Of a stretch of 64,000 bases of DNA, positions 34,739 to 43,666 are shown one piece after another (position 1 is the first letter of the stretch; each line of letters opens with the position of its first letter). Location: NCBI RefSeq assembly GCF_947500695.1, contig NZ_CANMSS010000012.1, positions 62,001 through 126,000 on the forward strand. Direction: 5' to 3'. Source of the DNA: an uncultured Pseudoteredinibacter sp. Lineage in GTDB: Bacteria > Pseudomonadota > Gammaproteobacteria > Pseudomonadales > Cellvibrionaceae. The notes below the pieces were generated by a model, which was not told where the DNA came from, made no database searches, and was given only the letters and a program-made list of their open reading frames with translations. Made by a program: the position numbers and the translations under genes.

Positions 34739-35197
34739 TTACTTTGATGTGGTAATCCCTTGGTCACTGGATTTGTCCTTTAACGTATCAAGCAGCTCTG
34801 AGACCTCCATTCCCATATGATGTGCAACAGGCCTTAAAAACTGATCCTGATGAGGTTTATCCATAGATTCTAGAGCCTGAAAAAGTCCGGTAAGTAATGA
34901 CCGTGACTGTAGCTGCTGATTGGATTCCAACTGAAGTTCATTGAGACGAACGTTTACAAACGTTAAAGCGCTCTGTACCAATGAGTTCACCCAGTAATAG
35001 CCAAACAAGGCTCGTTCGTTCAAACCACCGTTCTGTTCGCCGAGTTCTAAGCTGTTAATCATCTCAATCACAGCATTGGCTCTGTCTATCGCGTCTAAGC
35101 AGTCCGTGAGCGTTGCTGGATTACTGGATTGACTGAAGAACGGATGGGGTGGAACGGGGCTACTCGTTGCACCTTTGTTCGATGAGTTGATGTCCAT
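34739..35197 (-). CDS. Hypothetical protein
   Basis: A 152-residue soluble protein with no family I recognise. The N-terminus is Ser/Pro/Asn-rich and probably disordered (residues 1-28); the middle is helical with a DCLDAIDRANAVIEMINSLE segment and NSLVQSALTFVNVRLNELQLE, reminiscent of small Pseudomonas DUF3077-like proteins, but not a firm match. It is divergent from the C-type regulator across the C-box-like operators and may be controlled by it. Confidence 0.6.
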   Translation of the reverse strand: MDINSSNKGATSSPVPPHPFFSQSSNPATLTDCLDAIDRANAVIEMINSLELGEQNGGLNERALFGYYWVNSLVQSALTFVNVRLNELQLESNQQLQSRSLLTGLFQALESMDKPHQDQFLRPVAHHMGMEVSELLDTLKDKSSDQGITTSK

Positions 35198-35264
35198 CTT
35201 TCCGTTTAACTCCCTGAACCCTGCTGATTTCAGGGCTTTTAAGCTGGATACGTATATGAAATGC

Positions 35265-35331
35265 GACTTATAGGCATCATTATACTTAAATTTGGTTAAA
35301 AAGCGACTTATAGTCCGTTGGATTATAAGTC
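35265..35331. promoter_or_regulatory. C-box-like operators of a restriction-modification C protein
   Basis: GACTTATAGTCCGTTGG (35305-35321) followed by ATTATAAGTC (35322-35331) has the arms GACTTATA/TATAAGTC and the central AGTC-CGT layout of C-protein operators such as those of C.Esp1396I and C.AhdI. A second half-matching site, GACTTATAGGCATCATTATAC, starts at 35265. They lie 34-100 bases before the XRE regulator and on its divergent neighbour's promoter side. The likeness is from memory of published operators, not from a search. Confidence 0.7.
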
Positions 35332-35364
35332 ACATAATATGAGTATGTGCCCATTGGGGGACAT

Positions 35365-35607
35365 ATGCCAAAAGAGAAAAAACCATACCCGTGCCCAGAG
35401 TTCGGAGCACACCTAAGAGAACTTAGAAAAGAAGCCGGCTTCACGCAAGAAAGCTTTGCGTTAGCCGCTGAGTTCGATCGAACCTATGTGAGTGGCGTTG
35501 AGCGAGGCGAGCGTAATGTAAGCCTGATAAGCATCTCTCGATTTGCCGACGCTCTAGGCCTTCATCCTTCAAGATTGTTTGAGTTCTACAAGACAGAAGA
35601 TCAGTAG
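35365..35607 (+). CDS. C-protein-like XRE/Cro HTH regulator (orphan)
   Basis: An 80-residue single-domain helix-turn-helix protein: FGAHLRELRKEAGFTQESFA, then AEFDRTYVSGVERGERNVSL and ISRFADALGLHPSRLF. Size and the RTYVSGVERGERN recognition region are those of controller (C) proteins of restriction-modification systems, which time nuclease expression by binding C-boxes; matching boxes lie upstream. No methyltransferase or endonuclease gene is found within the island, so it is an orphan or has been recruited to regulate island genes. The ATG at 35365 follows GGGG; a GTG at 35347 is possible. Confidence 0.85.
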   Translation: MPKEKKPYPCPEFGAHLRELRKEAGFTQESFALAAEFDRTYVSGVERGERNVSLISISRFADALGLHPSRLFEFYKTEDQ

Positions 35608-36278
35608 CATCTATTTTTGATCTATAAAGCCAAGTGCCTGTAAAGCATGGGATTGGATATGAAGCCTACCTTCACCGCGTCACTACAATAATGTAGTGAC
35701 GCGGTAGGCAACCCCAATCCCCATAAGGCCTAGACCCTACTTTCCAGAAGTGCCGTAAGGATTATCCGCAATAAACTCACTTTGTTCTCCTAAGATACTC
35801 CCAAGCAATAATTTCATGTGTGGCTATTGCACTTTCAATAGCAAATGCCTCTAAGGCAATAGGGCTTATATCTCTCCTAACAAGGAGCCATAACCCGCAA
35901 GCGCCTTTCCTTGGTAAATAACTGGGGGAGGGCATTATCAGAAACTCAAAAAGGAGAAATATCACGATAACGATAGCAGCAACATGCCGTCTAAGTACCA
36001 ACTAGGTAAAGCCCATTGATACTTCATCGGTACGAAAGGGAGTGGTGTCCCTAGGCTTTAAGGCCAAGTAATTCGCTTTGCCCTTTGCAGCTCATTACTG
36101 CAAAGCAGCCATTAACACTAACCAATCAGTCAAACACCTTTATCTCTGCTGCTAAAATTCATCACATCATAGAAACGAAAATCAGAAATTTTATTTATCC
36201 AACTCTAGGGAAAGAATCCTAAAGTAATATTGGCAATAAACGCTTCACACTGTAATTTTCTACTCTGAGGGTATTGCA
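35608..36278. other. Non-coding region with a long hairpin
   Basis: The main signal is a hairpin with the core stem ACCGCGTCACTACA (35674-35687), loop ATAA, and TGTAGTGACGCGGT (35692-35705), a perfect 14-bp stem. Outer arms (ATGGGATTGG near 35647 and CCAAT-CCCCAT near 35725) extend it imperfectly to about 80 bases. No T-run follows. A second smaller hairpin, CTTTGCAG/CTGCAAAG, lies at 36083-36105. A 74-codon frame on the minus strand (35777-36001) with a hydrophobic start is open but unconvincing. Confidence 0.6.
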
Positions 36279-37145
36279 GTGCGTAAACTAAACTTTCAGC
36301 TAAAGCAACTGTGTAAAACTAGTCGAGATGGTAGCTATACAACACAAAGCAACCGGCACAATATATTGCAGAAAATGGCTGAGGATCTATACAAGCTTGG
36401 GTTCCGAGGCATGCAGGCAAAATCTATTAAGCAAAAGCATGTAGAAGCTCTCATAAACCAATACAAACAAGAAGGCTTGTCCATAGGGACGTTAAAAAAC
36501 AGAATCTCAGTGCTACGCTGGTGGGCTAACAAAGTGGAAAAGCCGCAGGTTGTCGCAAAAAACAATGAGTATTATGAGATCGGCAGTCGCACAATGGTTG
36601 CGAAAACCTCAAAGGCACAAGAGCTAGATCAACAAAAGCTTAACTCAATCACTGATCCTCATATTCGAATGAGTCTAGAGCTACAAGCAGCCTTTGGCCT
36701 CAGGAGGGAGGAGTCAATAAAGTTCATTCCGTCATATGCTGATCATCAAGATCACATTCGACTCAAATCCACTTGGTGTAAAGGTGGTCGAGAGCGAACA
36801 ATCCCAATCAGAACGGAATACCAGAGAGCTATTCTCAATAAAGCACATCAGTTGGCGGGAAGGGGCTCCTTAATCCCCAGCCAACTATCTTATGTTCAGC
36901 AAATGAGACGATACGAGAATCAAACCTCTAAAGCAGGATTGTGCAAAATGCATGGCCTGCGCCACGCCTACGCTCAAATACGATACCAAGAACTCACCGG
37001 CTGGCCTGCTCCTATCAATCAGGGGCCCTCTAGCATGCAGCTCATCTCAGGACAAAAGCAAATAGATCTCAACGCTAGGCTCATTATCTCTAAAGAAATG
37101 GGGCATGCTCGAGAACAAGTCACCGCTGTCTACTTAGGGCGCTAA
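36279..37145 (+). CDS. Second tyrosine recombinase (PF12834/PF12835-type integrase)
   Basis: A 288-residue recombinase of the ICE/plasmid type with an N-terminal SAM-like domain (about 1-95) and a catalytic domain retaining Arg142 (GLRREES), His225-x-x-Arg228 (HGLRHA), His276 (MGHAREQ) and Tyr285 (YLGR); all catalytic residues are present. It is unlike the dusA integrase. A GTG start at 36279 is supported by GAGG 8 bases upstream. It may resolve or integrate a second element nested in the island, or act on the hairpin region before it; this is inference. Confidence 0.88.
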   Translation: MRKLNFQLKQLCKTSRDGSYTTQSNRHNILQKMAEDLYKLGFRGMQAKSIKQKHVEALINQYKQEGLSIGTLKNRISVLRWWANKVEKPQVVAKNNEYYEIGSRTMVAKTSKAQELDQQKLNSITDPHIRMSLELQAAFGLRREESIKFIPSYADHQDHIRLKSTWCKGGRERTIPIRTEYQRAILNKAHQLAGRGSLIPSQLSYVQQMRRYENQTSKAGLCKMHGLRHAYAQIRYQELTGWPAPINQGPSSMQLISGQKQIDLNARLIISKEMGHAREQVTAVYLGR

Positions 37146-37584
37146 TGTATTCTCAAACCTGCAGCTCCATGGTTTTCGTTGAAGTCACTAGTTCTTATGA
37201 CCTTTGATGAGAGAAAGGTAAGTCAACAAGTTGGCATATTCACAAAGGTGTCAAAGGACCTCTAGTAAAGGGGGGAGCAAGCGGGTGCTGCCCAGTGTTT
37301 AGTAGCTTAAACTTAAAATCTAGTTTTTCTCCATTATCCCTAGACAACACAGATTGACACCGACAATCAAGCCTGTATCGAGATTGATGTACCTTTTAGC
37401 TACCTTGCAGCGGACATGGATATTGATCTCTTTTCTGGGTCCATTCCGTCTATCTTGCTCTCTATATTAGCCGCAATAATAACTAATAAAATGATCTGGA
37501 GAATTGTAGCGATGCTCACTGTGTGAGTAACAAAACATAGAGCTAGTCATTCCCTAAGTATGAATAAGGAATAAACTACATGTG
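37146..37584. other. Gap with one possible small membrane peptide
   Basis: No standard gene. A frame open from after 37343 contains an ATG at 37416 and ends at 37526; the 36-residue product is hydrophobic (PSILLSILAAIITNKM in the middle), so a small membrane peptide or the remnant of a larger gene is possible. A rho-independent terminator on the same strand follows at 37585, which gives slight support to transcription. Confidence 0.35.
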
Positions 37585-37608
37585 CGGCTCCACAAGGGAG
37601 CCGTTTTT
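37585..37608 (+). terminator. Rho-independent terminator
   Basis: CGGCTCC (37585-37591) and GGAGCCG (37597-37603) form a 7-bp stem with a 5-base loop, followed by five T. It ends rightward transcription 26 bases before the convergent nidogen-like gene. Confidence 0.8.
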
Positions 37609-37633
37609 CTGTATTTTACTAATAGAGATATAG

Positions 37634-38437
37634 CTAATATCTAGCAGTGACGCTCGATTGCTTCCTAATTCGGCCAGCCGCTATAGGAAAAAAAGTCAAT
37701 GCCAGAATAATTAGCAACGGTATTGGAAGCGCCGGTACAGATTGGGCACTTTGAGCACCCGGCGAATTTGGTACACCGTTTACGCCTAAGTTATACCAAG
37801 CTGGAGCTCGATTATTTAATGCAATACCCGAAGCCCTTGATATTATCGCAACCTCACCAGGATTACTTGTTGGCAAACCGTCACCAAAGCCTGCACTAGT
37901 AACAGCTGGGTCAGTAACCTGTCCATAGAAAAAACCAATCTGCCCTTCTCCTGCCGCAACGCTATACGCGCTTGATCTTATGACTAACTGAAATGTACTT
38001 CTGACCGAGTAGTTCTCGTCATAATGCCCAAGTTCGACGTAGGTCACGACTAATTGGTGTGGTGTAGATATGTTTAGGTAAATGAGTGAAGGGGCGTCAG
38101 TGGTACTGTCTAGATCCGTAAAGGAGCCCGCTATCATAGGCGCAATTGATTGGATGTTTAATGGATCAGCGCTATAGGAGGTTCCACCTATACCAAAGGT
38201 TACATATCCATTGCTACTAATATACAAACCGTTGTAATTATTCCCAAAGAAATTAATGCTAGACCCTCCTGGGAATGACACGGGGCCCTCGAAGCAGTCA
38301 TCACAATCACTTACCGTAATTAGCGGCGCACCAAAATCATTAGTGTAGAGCTGCGCATTGGTATTATGTACAAACATAAGCATCGTCGACATAGAGATGG
38401 CTAATAACTTGAGTTTGGCCAAGGTGGGTTTGAGCAT
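37634..38437 (-). CDS. Secreted nidogen-like protein with C-terminal sorting-like tail
   Basis: A 267-residue protein with an N-terminal signal peptide (LLAISMSTMLMFVHNTNAQ) and a NIDO-like middle: LYISSNGYVTFGIGG, IAPMIAGSFTDLDSTT, then FQLVIRSSAYSVAAGEGQIGFFYG. The tail reads SVPALPIPLLIILALTFF and ends with basic residues (RIRKQ): short signature, membrane helix, basic end, as in PEP-CTERM/VPLPA-type sorting signals. No exosortase is in the window. The same SVP(A/S)LPI tail ends the protein at 43667-44353. It is probably attached to or exported through the cell surface. Confidence 0.75.
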   Translation of the reverse strand: MLKPTLAKLKLLAISMSTMLMFVHNTNAQLYTNDFGAPLITVSDCDDCFEGPVSFPGGSSINFFGNNYNGLYISSNGYVTFGIGGTSYSADPLNIQSIAPMIAGSFTDLDSTTDAPSLIYLNISTPHQLVVTYVELGHYDENYSVRSTFQLVIRSSAYSVAAGEGQIGFFYGQVTDPAVTSAGFGDGLPTSNPGEVAIISRASGIALNNRAPAWYNLGVNGVPNSPGAQSAQSVPALPIPLLIILALTFFPIAAGRIRKQSSVTARY

Positions 38438-38978
38438 TAATGGATCTCCAATTACTTATTTTGTTAATAATATGGTTGTTGTAAATCAGGGCATTTAGAA
38501 CCGGTATGTTTAGGCAGTAGCGAGGATTCGTCCTTCATTTTGTATCGAACTTAGTCTGTTCTTGTTGTATCGAACTTAGTCTGTTCTTGATTTCAAAGAA
38601 TCTAATTCACTCGCAGTAACTACGTTTTTACTACCACTTAATTCGGGCGCAATCATACACAAACGCATAGGAATTCCGATGACCTTATTGATCGACAGTA
38701 GGGAACATTTTCGATCATGGGGATTTGCTTATTTGCGATTAGGGGAATTACATATGCGGGTTTATGGATATTAACTATTAGCACTTTCTAAAATATTTGA
38801 TACAAAAAGATACAAATAAAAGTACATTACAGAGCCAATTTACATATAATTGTCAGCATAGATTATGTAGCAGCCTTGCAACTGGTCCCCTTCGTTAAAC
38901 AATCACTGAATAGTGGTTTAATGTAGTAAATGGCCTACATGGGTTCATGGCGAATAGAAATAGGAATTTAGGTAAAAC
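38438..38978. other. Regulatory gap with a 25-bp tandem direct repeat
   Basis: Between the divergent nidogen-like and AraC genes, a 25-base unit starting TGTATCGAACTTAGTCTG is repeated head to tail at 38541-38565 and 38566-38590 with only the last base changed. Further right, GATACAAA occurs twice in short order (about 38800-38817). These could be regulator sites or a recent slip duplication. No gene is seen. Confidence 0.6.
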
Positions 38979-40040
38979 GTGGGGCCATACTTTGTCAGTG
39001 CAAGTGAGCTAGACACTTTATTAAGCGATTTAAACAGTACGGTTATAAACACAAACCAATCGGAAATTTTAAGTTATTCACAAAATAATCCTATTGGAGA
39101 TTTAACCGAGCCCGAAAATGAAAAGAGCAATGTAAGTGATCTTGTGGCGCTTCCCCAAGCTCTAAAGATGCTTGCAAATCACCAGGCTCTTACGTTTGAT
39201 GAAAGCTACTCAATCTCTAAAAGAAAACTGAGAAAAGGAAGTACAAAGTTAATATTTTCCGCATTACAGAATTGTAAAACCTTAGAGGAAGCACTGGTTT
39301 CCTTGGCTGAAAGCTACAATATTCTTCACGGAGGTGAGTTTAACCTAGTTATCAAGGAAGGAGATACTATTAGCTATGTTGTAGACGACAAAAATTTTCA
39401 CTATCAAATTGAAGCCGTACCATTGGCAATTGAATTAGCGCTACTTGGTATTCATTGCACCCTTTCATACTTGTGTGGCCGCCCACTGAAAACCACTCGA
39501 GTGGGGAGCAAAAGAAAGAATCAGCCAGAATACAAGCATCATCTAGATATATTCAGTTGTGAGCTGGAGTTTTCAAGACAACAATATGAGCTTAGCTATG
39601 AGATCAGCCAAGCCAGCCTAGATATACGTCTTCAATCTGTAGAAGATATTATCGATGTTCAAAAAAATTATTATGAATATTTCATAAAATTAGTGCATGA
39701 CGAAGACAAGGCTAACTTCTTACGTCATTGTAAAGGTAAGTTACTTACTGCTAGCGCTAAATACGTCCTAGTTGAACAAGAATACATTGCTAAATGCCTT
39801 GATATCAGTGTAGCAACACTCAGGCGTAGATTAAGAGAATACGGTAGTAGCTTTCGAGAAATAAGAGACGAATGTAACAACGCAATAGCTTGTAAGTTCT
39901 TATTGAGGGGCTGGGAAATAAATAAGATCTCTGAACAACTAGGCTATAGCGATGTGCGGAGTTTTACAAGAGCATTTAAACGCTGGCAGGGTGTATCGCC
40001 ATCTGTATATGCAAAAGTTAGCGCCGTCAAGAAAGATTGA
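38979..40040 (+). CDS. AraC-family transcriptional regulator (island)
   Basis: A 353-residue regulator. The N-terminal ligand domain (about 50-230) fits the Arabinose_bd-like class, and the C-terminus shows IAKCLDISVATLRRRLREYG and INKISEQLGYSDVRSFTRAFKRW. A GTG start at 38979 with TTAGG 6 bases upstream is used. It is divergent from the nidogen-like secreted protein and probably controls it. Codon use is AT-rich compared with the AraC genes at 19.8 and 25.7 kb, in line with island origin. Confidence 0.88.
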   Translation: MGPYFVSASELDTLLSDLNSTVINTNQSEILSYSQNNPIGDLTEPENEKSNVSDLVALPQALKMLANHQALTFDESYSISKRKLRKGSTKLIFSALQNCKTLEEALVSLAESYNILHGGEFNLVIKEGDTISYVVDDKNFHYQIEAVPLAIELALLGIHCTLSYLCGRPLKTTRVGSKRKNQPEYKHHLDIFSCELEFSRQQYELSYEISQASLDIRLQSVEDIIDVQKNYYEYFIKLVHDEDKANFLRHCKGKLLTASAKYVLVEQEYIAKCLDISVATLRRRLREYGSSFREIRDECNNAIACKFLLRGWEINKISEQLGYSDVRSFTRAFKRWQGVSPSVYAKVSAVKKD

Positions 40041-40279
40041 TTAAATCGATTCCCTGTTACTCTAAAGTCAAAATAAATCAACCTTTGAGATCTAGTTTTG
40101 ATGAGCTTTATTATCCTACTTCAGTGTATTAAATATTTTATGATTCAAAATTAACAGATGAGATTTGGATACATTTTAAGAATAGAGCTGTATTTTTAGA
40201 AGCTTTAGAAAATAGTTGTTAGATAGCCAATGATTAATACCTAGGCATTTGATGCTTGGCCAGCAAATGCCGAAAATTT

Positions 40280-41074
40280 CTATTTATATGATTTTAAATT
40301 GTGAATTAACATCGCACGTGAGCGAATGCTTAGTTTTCGATATATAGTTGTCAGTTGGTTTTCAATCGTCTTCTCAGAGCACTCTAGAGCCAAAGCTATT
40401 TCTTTATTAGTTTTGGCTTTTGCGACAAAGAAGGTGATTTTCTTTTCTTTATTACTGAGGCTATTGAAAATCTCTGGTATCTGAAGTATTTCCAAATAGC
40501 GATAGCCTAATAGTTCTCCACCAAATAATATTGCATTTTCACCGTATGAAAACCCTTCTTTATAAGAAGTCTCGCTACAAAGGTTATCAGAGCTACCCCT
40601 AACTTTATCCACAAAATCAAATAAACAAAAATCAAAATCTAAGGATCGACAATACCGTAAGGCTGCATAAAGTAGCTGTAATCGATGAGCTTGTACTAAC
40701 TGTGGTCCAAGAATTTCCAACGGACATAAACTATCATCTACATCGCTAGATTCTTTATTTACGTCTATATATATAGCATGCCGGCAATTACTTTTTTCAC
40801 AATAATTCAGATAACTGGATTGAGCTTGCTCCAGAGATGAATCCATGAACGTGATCGGCGATGAAATTTCACCCTCCCGACTATTTAATCCGCTTCCCTC
40901 TCCAAAAGAAGTGAACCAATGGAGTCCACTGATACTCAACTCTTTTTGAATGTGGTTTATGCACTCAGCCCTAAAACTCTGTTGATCTAAAATATGGATA
41001 AAGCTATATATTTTAGCTACAACCTTGCCAAGTTGAAGGCTAGCCTGTGGCTTGCTGATCTGTAGTACAGACAT
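40280..41074 (-). CDS. LuxR-family regulator
   Basis: A 264-residue protein with a C-terminal LuxR-type helix-turn-helix: SNKEKKITFFVAKAKTNKEIALALECSEKTIENQLTTIYRKL. The N-terminal 190 residues show no family I can name; several Cys (CLFDFVDKV, NCRHAIY) are present but not as a motif. Its ATG is one base from the stop codon of the upstream LuxR gene, so the two are translationally coupled. Possible targets are the secreted proteins on either side. Confidence 0.82.
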   Translation of the reverse strand: MSVLQISKPQASLQLGKVVAKIYSFIHILDQQSFRAECINHIQKELSISGLHWFTSFGEGSGLNSREGEISSPITFMDSSLEQAQSSYLNYCEKSNCRHAIYIDVNKESSDVDDSLCPLEILGPQLVQAHRLQLLYAALRYCRSLDFDFCLFDFVDKVRGSSDNLCSETSYKEGFSYGENAILFGGELLGYRYLEILQIPEIFNSLSNKEKKITFFVAKAKTNKEIALALECSEKTIENQLTTIYRKLSIRSRAMLIHNLKSYK

Positions 41075-41075
41075 A

Positions 41076-42050
41076 TCAAATTTTTTTAATCGACCTAGAA
41101 ATGATTTGCTCTCTCGATTCGCAGTTTTTGGTCTTTAGAATAGATTTGACATGGTTTTTAACTGTCGCCTCACTGATACCCAATTTATCCGCAATTTCTT
41201 TATTAGAAAGCCCTTTTGTCACCCAGCTCAGTATTTCTCGCTGTCTTTTGGTTAGACTAATTCCTTCATTCGCTGTCGCATAGAGGTACAGCAAACCTCT
41301 AGCGCTAACAGCCCTAAATCTTGTATCGCCAATAGTAAACTCATCCACTATCGGTCTCGGAATAGCTAACTTACCTTGATTTATCAATGAGTTTTCATCT
41401 GCGAAACGCCAAAACTCATCATCCGCTTCTATCAAATTTCCATAATGATCCACTACCACCTTCAAAAGTCCTGGTTTCGAAGGTGACGCTTGAAATCCAT
41501 CTAGGATATTTAGTTTTAAAGCTGCACAAAGATTGGGAGCTAAAAACTCTTTAATCTGCTTCTCCGTGACAGAAAAGGGCTTTTGCTCATTGTGACGAGC
41601 CAAAGTAATAATATGCATTAGTTGATTTTCTGGGGCCACTGTAACAGTTATTAGCGAATGGTACAGCTGATACTTTTCGCAATAGAGCTTATACATATCT
41701 GATGCAAGCCAATCTTCTTCTGGCAAGATATCAAGTATATCTTTAGTGTGCCCTAAATTTCCTAGCATCACTCCAAATATTTGTTGAACTTGTTGAGAGA
41801 CGCTAGATAAATCATGGTAGTCCTCTATAAACCCTTTCGGAAGATTCAAGGTTAGGGCATCTTGTTCATAAAATGGTATTTGTTGCTCGGCTCTTGTTAT
41901 CCATACACCGCTGTCTGCATCTAGATGTTCCGCGAATAGTTTAAAAGCCGCTTCCTTAAAGGAAGCGTAAGGTTCCTTCAACGCTAACTCAAAAAATTCG
42001 CCTACTATTTGATCAAGATGCCTGAAATTGTTGATACTGCCTTCCATCAA
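41076..42050 (-). CDS. LuxR-family regulator
   Basis: A 324-residue regulator with a C-terminal helix-turn-helix LTKRQREILSWVTKGLSNKEIADKLGISEATVKNHVKSIL. The N-terminal region carries a PAS-like stretch (PGLLKVVVDHYGNLIEADDEFWRF) at about 195-220, but no autoinducer-binding domain. It is the first gene of a two-gene LuxR unit and is divergent from the secreted-protein genes at 42337-44353, which it is likely to control. Confidence 0.85.
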   Translation of the reverse strand: MMEGSINNFRHLDQIVGEFFELALKEPYASFKEAAFKLFAEHLDADSGVWITRAEQQIPFYEQDALTLNLPKGFIEDYHDLSSVSQQVQQIFGVMLGNLGHTKDILDILPEEDWLASDMYKLYCEKYQLYHSLITVTVAPENQLMHIITLARHNEQKPFSVTEKQIKEFLAPNLCAALKLNILDGFQASPSKPGLLKVVVDHYGNLIEADDEFWRFADENSLINQGKLAIPRPIVDEFTIGDTRFRAVSARGLLYLYATANEGISLTKRQREILSWVTKGLSNKEIADKLGISEATVKNHVKSILKTKNCESREQIISRSIKKI

Positions 42051-42336
42051 TTTATAAAGCTCTTAATGGTGAAGTCGACTCGTATAGCCCTTTCCCCCTA
42101 ATGGGTAGTAAACAGCTATTTCTGTTTGTCGTGATCGTCGGTAGCTCAATGGTGAAACCTATTGAGCATCAGTGCTTTGAAAGCGTATTTAGTTTACATC
42201 AGTCATATTTTAACTGCTACCAACCTCTGATTGCTGGGCTTTTCCTACTCGAATAAACTCCGCGCCCTTATAAACCCAGCAAGCCTCTACCAACAGGCGG
42301 TATGGGTTTAGAGCCTTAACGGATTTAGAGGAAGAA

Positions 42337-43641
42337 ATGAGAATAATTTTTTTCATATTGCTTTTAGCAATAAATGCGGCTGTTTGTAACTTTGCATTGG
42401 CAAATGATATCTCCTTGCAGGATGAGAACTCTGAGTTTGCCACCCGTAGCTGCAAATTGAAGCAATATATAAAACACAAAACAGCACTGCCTGCTGATTG
42501 CCGCTGCGGCTCAAATCGCTCAAATTCAAGTGGTCTAAACGTTTGTCAAAGGCCAACTGAAGTCGCTAGAAATATGGGTGTTAATATTGGTAAGGGGCCT
42601 TCATTCGCAAACTATTATAATTCACGGTTAACCGGTGGTTTCATTGATTATAAAAACAATGAGCTTATTGCTTCTGTTCAATGGGGCTCAGGAAAAGAGT
42701 CTAGAGGCTTAATTGTAGCTTACGATATGTCTGATTGGTCTCGCCGTTTTGTGAGTGGAGATGCTCAAGATGAATATGGGCACCATGTAATTGCTAAAGG
42801 ACCCAGTTTTTTTAAGTTAAAAGATGTTCAAGCTGGTAAAGATGGATACTGGTACGGGTTCTCCCATGAGCAGGTTAAAGGAGGTGGCTTAAGAATCTTG
42901 CAAATTGACCCCAAAACTGGTGAACGCAAGTTAATTTGGGCTGGCAGAGATAATAGCTATGGCCAGTGCCCTTCAGGCAGAAAGATAGTTAGAAACGATT
43001 CTCAGAAGTATGTCCAGTACACACAAGAGGCTTTCGCTGTAGATCCATCAAATGGCTCGTTCCTACTCACGTTTAGCAACAACAAAATGGGTGGCACAGG
43101 TATAGCACGTATTTCATCAGATGGATCAACTTGTAACTTTGTCACCTTGAGTGGTAGTCGCGACGATAATCTTAAAGTAGGCAGAGGTTTTGATCTACGA
43201 GGCCCAATGCTAGGTTTGTATATCCACGCCGGGAAAATTTTCACGCACTCCAGTGGGGAGAAGACCTTTTACGAGATAGACCCAAACAATGGCAACCGAA
43301 AAGCTTTAGCACGTAAAGGCCCTAAACCACCCGCATGGAGACGGGTAGCATGGGACGAAGAACGGAAGGTATTTTGGGTTTCTGGAAAGATGAACTCTGT
43401 TTCTATTGCCGCCTTTGATCCCGCAAAGAAAAAGTACCTCATTGCCCACAAGAGTTGCGGAAAAAAGTTCCCTTGGGCGTGGTACCCCCTGTGTATGGGT
43501 GGCCCGATAAGAATCAACTCTCTTAACTACGGCCCAATGTGGCTAAACAAAAAGACTGGCAATCTTCTTTTTGGACAGGATTTGATTGGCATTGTCGAAT
43601 TCGAACCATCAACTGGAAATTCAATCAATCGTAGCTTCTAA
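42337..43641 (+). CDS. Secreted protein of unknown function, possible beta-propeller
   Basis: A 434-residue protein with a signal peptide (FFILLLAINAAVCNFALA). The mature part begins with a Cys-rich segment (SCKLKQY ... DCRCG ... NVC) and then shows repeated strand-turn patterns such as LIVAYDMSDWSRRF, LRILQIDPKTGERKLIW and FYEIDPNNGNRKALAR, each a D-P-x-x-G turn that recalls propeller blades. No family is recognised. GAGGAAG precedes the ATG. The sorting-tail protein follows after 25 bases, so the two form an operon; a divergent LuxR pair lies upstream. Confidence 0.7.
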   Translation: MRIIFFILLLAINAAVCNFALANDISLQDENSEFATRSCKLKQYIKHKTALPADCRCGSNRSNSSGLNVCQRPTEVARNMGVNIGKGPSFANYYNSRLTGGFIDYKNNELIASVQWGSGKESRGLIVAYDMSDWSRRFVSGDAQDEYGHHVIAKGPSFFKLKDVQAGKDGYWYGFSHEQVKGGGLRILQIDPKTGERKLIWAGRDNSYGQCPSGRKIVRNDSQKYVQYTQEAFAVDPSNGSFLLTFSNNKMGGTGIARISSDGSTCNFVTLSGSRDDNLKVGRGFDLRGPMLGLYIHAGKIFTHSSGEKTFYEIDPNNGNRKALARKGPKPPAWRRVAWDEERKVFWVSGKMNSVSIAAFDPAKKKYLIAHKSCGKKFPWAWYPLCMGGPIRINSLNYGPMWLNKKTGNLLFGQDLIGIVEFEPSTGNSINRSF

Positions 43642-43666
43642 CTTATTTAACTAATGAGACTTATAT

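Noticed and set aside
35777-36001. 74-codon frame with a hydrophobic start
   Set aside because: TTG start without ribosome-binding site and no similarity known to me; kept only as a remark in the gap entry.
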